Source of the DNA: Morinoia aosen
Lineage: Eukaryota; Arthropoda; Malacostraca; Amphipoda; Talitridae
Reading direction: 5' to 3'
DNA: 64,000 nucleotides
Assembly: GCA_030386875.1 (NCBI GenBank)
Contig: CM059563.1
Span: 10,310,001 to 10,374,000 of the forward strand
The position numbers and the translations under genes are program-made. The stretch's first letter is position 1; every line of letters starts with the position of its first letter. The notes under the pieces were generated by a model, which worked only from the letters and a program-made list of their open reading frames with translations, was not told the origin of the DNA and searched no databases. Of this stretch, positions 30,538-39,500 are shown piece after piece.

Positions 30538-33500
30538 GTATGTAGCTTATTGATGGGTCGCTTGAGTGTTATTGTGTCTGTTGCTTATTGCTGTGCCACT
30601 TGATTATTGTTGTGTCAGTTGGTTATTATTGTGTAGGTTGATTATTATTGTTGTTGTTGGTTATTATTGTATTAGTTTATTATTGTCAGTTGATCTATTC
30701 TACAATATTAGCACTCCTACGGGGAGAGGCCAGGTCTCGAGCTGAAAGGTAGGCCTTCCTTTCGTTGAAACAAGTTTTTGTTCTGCTTCGCATAATCTTT
30801 TTTTGATTCACTGTAGAGGAAGAGGATGTGAGGTCCTGACCTGAAAGTTAGATAGGCCTTAATTTTGTTGAATTAGGTCGTTGTTTTGTTACGAACTATG
30901 TTCCTTGTGGTTTGGGAAACTTGACCTGTCATCTGATCTATTTTACAATTAATTTTTTTAGAAAGTGTATTTTTTCAGCTTTAAATTTAAGAAAGAGGAA
31001 GGGAAATGGTGAATTGAGTAGGTAGGGTTCCTTACAGTGGCGCAGCCAGCCAAAAATTTCGGGGGGGGGCAGGATCCCTGATAAATAATTGGGGGGAACA
31101 AACATTAATTATCAGCAATCTTATTATTCTTTTACTTAAAACGGCGACTGAGGCTGGCCCCCAGCTCAACATTTCGGGGGGTTTATTATTTATTACGTTA
31201 TTTGGCTTTGGTACTGGTTCCTTTTGTTCTCTCCATCCGTTTTCTGGTTTCTACGTCACGAGATAAGCCGCATGCTCGTACAAATCTAACACATTCTTCT
31301 CGAGAACTAAACCCGGGAACCTTCGGAAGTGGACTTGACGGAGGATAGTATATGAGGATAAGCAGAACTGAGCGTGCCATTTAACTTTGAACCATTCGAT
31401 TTTGAACTGAAACTCCAAATCCACTAGAATTGGTTCGTACAGAAATTGCCGCATGACCGCATGAAATTTTAATTCTAATAATTATTTAACCATGTTTGGA
31501 ATACTGTGCTTGGCTTTATGCTGGCGTTATTGACGAGCATCTCGTGCAGAAGATTCTGAAGTCACTCAATAGCTCTTATGCAAAAAAACCCAAGTGTTTC
31601 CAAACATTAAAGAACTATTCAAGTGCTCGAAGTGTCATATTTCTACGATTATACTGTATTTCGTTGTTTCAATTTCAGTTTTAAGCTAGAGCCTGAGATG
31701 CACTGACTTTTGAGGAAAGCTTTTGGCAGGAGGCACTCGTTTCAATACTATGTTCATTACTTGCTGTGCAGCCTCTGACTGCTGTGCTTCATTACATCTG
31801 GTGTCACTTTTGTGCCTCAGAGAAATTTTTGACACACATGCGTCTAATACTTATCCAGTGAAATCTTTTTATGTTTGGGTGTATCACCTTTCATATTCAG
31901 GGGATCAAGAAAGTTAAATCACGTATTCACGTTTCATGTGTTGTAAAATTTTACGTGAAAAAATGGGCAGTCTTCGAAATTTGTGAAAGGAGTATAATTC
32001 TTTACTTAAATTTTGAAATATATACTGTTTTTTTTCTTCAATTTCTTCGATATTGTCAGTTATTCGGTGCTTTTACAGGCTAATCTGAGAAAGGGAAAAT
32101 ATTTACGTGAAAAGTACTGACACGAAGCGTGTCATGATTCTGTTAGTCGGATTGGCCCATTACACCCAAAAACAATACCTTGATAAACACGTTCACCGCG
32201 TTTTCGCGGCTATTTACGGTTGGTTTGGCTAGGTTGAGGGTAGCAGAATAGGAAAGTCGACTTTACTGCTCGAATAAGTTTTTATGCATTCTAAAAAATA
32301 CGAAAATGTAATTGCACGATTACATTTCACCACGTATGGTGAGTCATTTTTAAAAACGGTCGCTAAACATAAAAATGTTATTCATTTATACCGGCGCGTA
32401 AATGGGCAATTTACCTGCTGGTACACATGTGGCCCAATACAAGGGGAACGTGTCAATCAATGTTATATATTGATGACACACTTTGTCGCGCTAACCACCT
32501 AAGCGCCAACTTCCAGATAAACCTGGCATTGACATAGTCTCTTCTGCATTAAGTTAAATGATAATATGACAAGCAAAGACAATAAATAAGGATTGCTCAC
32601 CTGAACTTCGAAGAAAAGTTGTCCAGGGAACACTTCCTCAATGATAGCCGGCTCTCCGGGCTCTCAGATGCCCGAAAGCAGGCCCGGTTTAGAAGTCGTA
32701 ACGCACAAGGCACGTGCTGCCGACTCCATAGGTGGTTGTCTTCTGACGTGTTAGCCGGCGAAGGCCTCGACGTCACGTGAGCTCCGAATCCGTCGCTGTG
32801 ACTTCGGATGCAGCTCGCAAAGATAAACGAACACATTAAGGATGTTCGACATACGCGTTTGTTGCCAGGAAGGGGAAGCAATCCATTATTGCCTGCTTGT
32901 CATATTTAATTAATTTAATTCTTTTAGGTCAATTAAGAATTGATTTTGACCCAGTCCCTTATACTACAAGATATTAATTAACTTGCATGGGACATACAAG
33001 AGGAGCAGGCTGGAGTTGCGACACAATCCCGGCAAAAGAAAAAACGGAGTTTTCATTTGAAAATTCCGTGAAATACACAAAGACATGCAATGTCCTTCCA
33101 GCTCAATACTGGAAAGGACCAAGTAATAATATCTGCGCATAACACATAATTGAAAGGGTTTACAAATGCCCTTTCTTAATAAGATAAGTTAATTTACTAC
33201 GTTGCTGACGCGCCGCTTGCCTAAGAGGGCGGTCAGCAGGAGTAACTACCGGTTCTTCGGACAAGACCGAAGAATCCGTATCAAAAGAATTTGAAGAATT
33301 AAGCTGCTGAACTCTAGGGTGTTCAGAGGTAGAACTACCCCTTTGAGTTTCAAACCTCGCGGGAGGTTCGGAACGAGGGTATGATTCCGCGTCCGAACCA
33401 CTCCCGTCTGCGCTATCTCCTACCTCCTCTGGAGTAGGATCGGTCACAACTAACTCCAGTGGGTACAGTAACGAGATTTTGATGGCGCTTTCAGTATTAT

Positions 33501-36500
33501 CAGCCCTTATAATTCTTACAACACGGACTTTGCCGTCGCGACCAGGAAGCAAAGCACTGATGCGAGCCAAGGCCCAAAATGGTCTGGGTTTTATCGGGTG
33601 TTTTACAAGTACCACTTGACCCACAGATAATAATTTATTTTGCAAAGGTAAAGATTTCAGAGGATATGGACCTCGCAAAGAAACAAGATACTGAGAATAC
33701 CAAAGCTCCCTGAACTTAGCGACCATGACATCGCGTCTCTCCAAAAGAGTAAGCAAATGCTCGCGATGCTCAACATCGTCAGTCTCCAAGTCCGGAAGCT
33801 CATCGGACAGAATAAGAGAATTAGATGTAGGATAAAGCTGAAGAAATTGAAGGGGCATTATAGGTAGAATCGAGTCCCCCATCTCAGTGTAAGAGAGGGG
33901 ACGCCGATTAAGGTTAAGAGAAATATCAGAAATAACAGTAATGAAGGAAGAATAAGAATAAGTGCTACGTCCAAAAAGTTTATATATGCAATCCTTTATG
34001 GACTTGAACAGGCGTTCCCATATCGCTCCAAATTGAGGACTGTAGATAGGGATAGTTTTGAATTTAATATTAAAAGGTCGAAACCGCTCTTCATACAAAG
34101 AGGAAGTTAACACTTCCGATAGAAGATCGGGAGCGGCGGTGAAAGTTCTAGCATTGTCAGAATAAACAGTGTTAGGAATGCCCTTTTCGTTTGTAAATCT
34201 AATGAAGGCAAAGCAAAATTCCTCCAAAGTCATAGATGGAAGAACTTCAATGTGAATAGCCCTAGTCTGAAAACACGTAAATAACAGTAAGTACACCTTT
34301 TGCTTGTGACCAAAAGGGTCTAATACCCAAAAGTGGGCAGAGAAATCCATGCCAGTTGTGGCAAATGGCCTCACGAAATTAGTACGCGAGTCAGGTAAAG
34401 CAGGAGGATCGGGATAGGAAAAAGCTTTGGCGTTTAGCTTCTTGCATACAATGCATTTAGCCAAGACGCCGCGAACTGTGCGCTTGCAGCGTGGCACGAC
34501 ATAACCGTCTAACTTAAGTTTCTGAACGGTGATGTCGAGCCCCTGATGGTTAAGAAGTTTGTGAGTGTGCGAAATTAATAAATGAGTCAAATGTGAAGAA
34601 CTAGACAGCAAGATGGGGTTGCGAGTGTTATAGTCTAATTCCTCAGCATTCGCAATACGACTATTCGAACGAATGATATCGTGCGAATCGAGAAAAAGGT
34701 TTAAAGTTCTAACTAACAGCGGCGGCCGAGGACTTTTGTTTTTCAAGGCCTCGAGCTCGCCTGCAAAGTGTGTACTTTGCATAGAAGAAATAAGGAACAG
34801 GAAAGCCTTCAATTTTGCATTGCCCAAATCTGCATGTCGAAAAATAGCGACAGCTTTAAACACCCTCTCAACCGTACCTAGTAACTTAGGATAGGAGGAG
34901 AAGCGTTCAATCTCCAAAATAGGAGCTTTACACGGAGGGACAACATTAACATTAATACATGCAGAGGATATAAATTGATGGGGAATGCATCCCAAGTGGC
35001 CCTTGGGCCACTGGTCCTTACCTTCGCGAATCCAGTCAGGACCTGTTAACCATACATTTTTACTCTCGAGAAACTTTGATGCTTTTATGCCTCGAGTTAA
35101 CATATCTGCCATATTGTACATGGTGGGAACGTATTCATAGTGAAAAGAAGCTTTAGTTGTACCTTCCAACGTTAGTCGCATGCTGTCTATATCCTTAATT
35201 CTATTACTGACAAAAATATTCTTTCGGGGAGGCTTACCACTCAATAACCAAGCCAGGGTAACCTGGGAATCGGTAAGAAAAGTTACACTTGAGACCGTGT
35301 AGGGAAAATTGACGTCACTCATCAGAGAAACAAGACACTGGTACGCAAGATACACAGCCAGAAGTTCTAGAGAAGGAAGAGTTCGTTGCCTAGGAGGTGA
35401 AACTTTAACCTTAGAGAAAAGAAGTGAGCTGCGCTCTTTTTGGACACCGTACATACAGGTTCCAAAAGCTCTTTCACTAGCATCACAGAAAATTACGAGG
35501 TCAACTTTCTCAGTTTCAACAAGATTCATCCTAGGGAACTCAAATTCATGCAATTGAGAAAATTCCTGACAAAAATTACGCCATTCTTTACAGATATCAT
35601 CTGGAACGTCTTGATCCCAGCCTAGTCTCAACGGTGTTAATTTACGTAAGATGAGTTTTCCTCTAACAGAGAAAGGTAACAGAATTCCTAGCGGATCATA
35701 CAACGAAGCAATGTCTGACAGCATACTTCTACGAGTTTTACAGGAAGGATTTAAGCTTTTTACAGATATGGAAAGAGAATCAGAAGAAGAGTTAAAGTTG
35801 TAACCCAACACTCTGGAGTGCTCACTGGAGCTACAAAGAGAAGGGTCAATCTGAGACAGAAGATTAGAGTTATTAGACTGCCATTGACGCAGTGGAAAGC
35901 CGCTTTCTCTGAAAGCTTTGTTTGCGCGTTGAAAAGTGTCAAGCGCAAGCTCGGGACTATTAGTTGTGAATATAAGGTTATCAACGTACAGTTTGTTAGA
36001 CATGATGTCTCTAACCACCAAATCACTAATAGTTTTAGCATGTAGTTTGAGAAGAAAATTGAGAATGTAAGGGGAAGCGACAAAACCGAATAACAAGGTT
36101 GTGTACCTAAAATATTTATATTCCCCATTTTGAAAGAGAACAAAACTAAACTGATTTCGGTCAAAATTTTTGGCTAACTTCACTTGAAGGAAAGCCTTGA
36201 AAATATCTGATAGCACAACAACGGAATTAGAGCGAAAATACACCAACAAGCCAAGCAAATCATTCATGAGGTTAGGACCTACGTATGAGGCCTCATTTAG
36301 ACTAGGCAATTTACCTCGCTTGAGCGAGCAATTAAACACTGGGCGTATCTTGGAAGTGGTAACGTGTTCTCTCACGACAGGCCTATGTGGTATCCACTTA
36401 TGCTCACACACATTTAAATTCTCGAGAGAGAGAGGCTCAATTATACCTAGCTCGAGTTGTTCCTGAAAGACATCGTTATATTGCTTCTCTATCCCTTTAC

Positions 36501-39500
36501 GAGAGTTAGAAGCAGCAACTTTCTGCGCGAGATAGCGCGCCAACCCGAAACTATGTGGCACTTTCGCTAGTATATTACGATTCCAAGGTATGTGAACATA
36601 ATAGCGGCCTTCGTCATAAACTACGCTACTCTTAAAGTCTTTTAACTCTTTATCATTCTCCACTTCCTTAGCAGGCACCCCTATTAATTCTAAGTCTAGA
36701 AGTCTATCAAGACCGGCCTGCACATCACACTCAGTTCCATCCAAGGCAGAAGAACAAACTTTAGGAGGTTCAAAAAATGCCTCCAACACACCATGATAAC
36801 GCTTAGCTTTAGATTTACTCTTTTTTGTTTGCTTTTTTTGTTTATTTGCAATAGTCAAGGAAGAAGAAACTTTATGCAGAGCAGAAGAAGAGGAAGAAAC
36901 GTCAGGCGAAACAACAGAAGGAGAAGAACTCTTAGGCGAAACAACAGAACAAGGCGAGCCACCGTCTTGCTTTTTAGCGGCCGAAGCCACAATAGGAAAA
37001 GAGGATTTATAACATTTTAGATCCCCGAAGGGTAAAAAACCGTTAGCTACACGCATAACTTTATAGCCAGCGACGTTTTGCAATTCAAGCACTCGAAAAG
37101 CTTGAAGAGCATCAACCCCCAGAATGCCGTTGATTTGAATATTGTCATCAACGACTTCAGGAAAGGAAGTAGACAGAGGAAGCTTAGTCTTAAGGAGCTC
37201 GAGTTTAGATTTCAAACCCTTCATCCCCATCTGTAGGTGCAAATTTTGCATTGCAAAAATATCAAGCTCATGCTTCTCACAGTCAGGAAGCACGAGCTCG
37301 ACGTTAATGTGCTTGCCCCGCAACGGGACAGAGGCACCAACCGTGTTTACAGTAATTTGCTGCAAATCATCGTTAGAACTATTAGAACTAACGGTATTCA
37401 GGTCAATCAACGTTTGTTGACTTCCTGAGTCAATGACGAAATTTACACGTTTAGAAATATTATTAACTTTAGTAGAAAGAGCGATTACAGGGCACATTCG
37501 AAAACGTGCCTTTAACCGTCAAGAAGATGAGGCGGCAAGAGAAGAAAAACTTACAAACTTAGGGCATAACGGGCTAACGTGGGTATTAGCCTTACATAAC
37601 GAACAATGAAAGGGCAAGCCTCTGCTTTTTGCAGGGCAAGACTTAGCTACGTGGTTGTGACTAAGACATACGGAACACAATTGCAACTCGCCTACTTGCT
37701 TCACGCGTTTTTCGTGAGTATCAAATTTACGGCAAGAAAAGGACGTGTGACCGGTCTGCTTACAAAACCGGCACACTTTCACGTTAGGAAGGTTAGAAGA
37801 TACAGGAGAAGATTTAAACTTAGTTTCAGCTCGAGTCTTCTCCTCCACCCTATCATTGCGAAGGGAGAGACATTTCTTAGGTTTGGATTTAGTTTCCAAC
37901 AGAGACAGCACATGATGCGCGTTCTCAAACATTTCTAAAGAGAAGAAACTAGCTTTACAGTAACGAAGAAGTTCTAACAAAAAAAAGTCAGGCAGTTTGG
38001 TTTTAATTATAGCAGAAAACAAGAGATTGCCTGATTTCTCGTTACGAAAATCTACTCCAAGCTTAGAGAGCTCAAGTAGACGAAACTTAACTTTAGAAAG
38101 AAAAGTCCCTATTTCTGCAAAGCTAAAGACACTGGGAGAATTTATTAATTCGTCCAGTGCAAGAGAAACTAGTTTGTCTGCGTTCAAAAATTCCTGCTTG
38201 AGCAAAGCCCAAGCAGCTTGGAAACAATTCTCATTGGGAAGTCCCTCAACCAGACTCAGAGCTCTTCCCTGCAATTGATTTTTTAAGAATATAAACTTTT
38301 GCTCCTCGCTCATATTAGGATAGGCTTGAAGAGCATTAAGAAAAGATTCCTGAAAATGGAGAAAAGAAAAAGGACAGTGTTCATTATCACTGAACTTTCT
38401 TAAAGTTAACTGAGGAGCTCGGAAAATGTTTAATGGTACATCCACAACAGAAACCTTACTAGCCTCAGAAGGAGGCGCGGTATCATTAGAGTTTGATACC
38501 TGTGCCGAAAAAACTGAATTTTTTAATTCAGCTATTAATTCAACAATAAGTACTTCATATTCGACTCGTCGAACTAACTCCTCCTCAGAAATTTCCTCAA
38601 GGTCAGAAGGTAGAATAGAGGAGAGATGGCGAAAGTCCTTTAGAAGGCTACTCAACTGAGGAATAGCCTCCCTTAGGAAAGAAGGTGCACAGCCAGGAGC
38701 TAGCACCCTCTTTCGCAAGGCGGTAATACTACATTTTACTCCCCGCATTTTCATGCTAAGGGCTGAGGCGTTAAACGTTTCAGTCATGTTACGTTTGCAA
38801 AAAAAAGGAATGAGTAAATAGTTAATAGGCTTATTAGAAAAAAGTTCAGCTAATAAAGGTCTACACTTTTTTAAGTGGACAAATTAGGTTACATCCCTAT
38901 GTTATATAGATAGAAAAAATAAAAAAGGACACATAGAATACACAAAAAGGTTCTTCCCCACCAATTAAAGTTTGATCACATTATAAATGGTTACACAATT
39001 AAATTTTTCGCAAAAATACTATTTTTAAATTTTTGCTTCAATATATTTAATTTATTACTTACATACTAATACACAAAAGTGCAATCAGAAAATTCTAATT
39101 GTGCAAGGTAAACAAGAGACTAGCTTCCAAAAGCACAGGGAGCCAGTAATACGAACAATAGTACCTTGCACAAAAAACGACACAAAAAAATGCACCTTAA
39201 GCTAAATGAGAAGAGAACCACCCCGGCCTCAAGCCCGGAAAGCTCGGCAATCAACAAGATTTTCCTAATTACGGAAAATTTATTACATTTATTTTAAGTT
39301 TTTTTTTTTATGAAAAACAGTTATTTAAACTGGAGAAAGAAGAAACAAAAAGATATAGTCACCAGGATTATTCCTGAAGCAACTCCAGCCTTACTTAGCA
39401 GCTGACGAACGAATTGCGCACATCAGAACTGCGAACTTTCAAATGAAATGAAGAATTTTATAATTTAAGAAATTCTTCGTATAAATGAATTTTGAGTTGA

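Noticed and set aside
32597-32881. 94-codon frame in both BEL LTRs
   Set aside because: It is identical in both LTRs because the LTRs are identical. No recognisable protein; LTRs are not expected to code.
37519-37521. The gag-pol UGA as a simple inactivating mutation or sequencing error
   Set aside because: Not excluded, but less favoured: it falls exactly at the gag-pol border, in the same frame, in a known read-through context, and the rest of both frames is intact.
33160-38787. Many plus-strand frames of 60-110 codons across the BEL element
   Set aside because: They are antisense shadows of gag and pol without family features.
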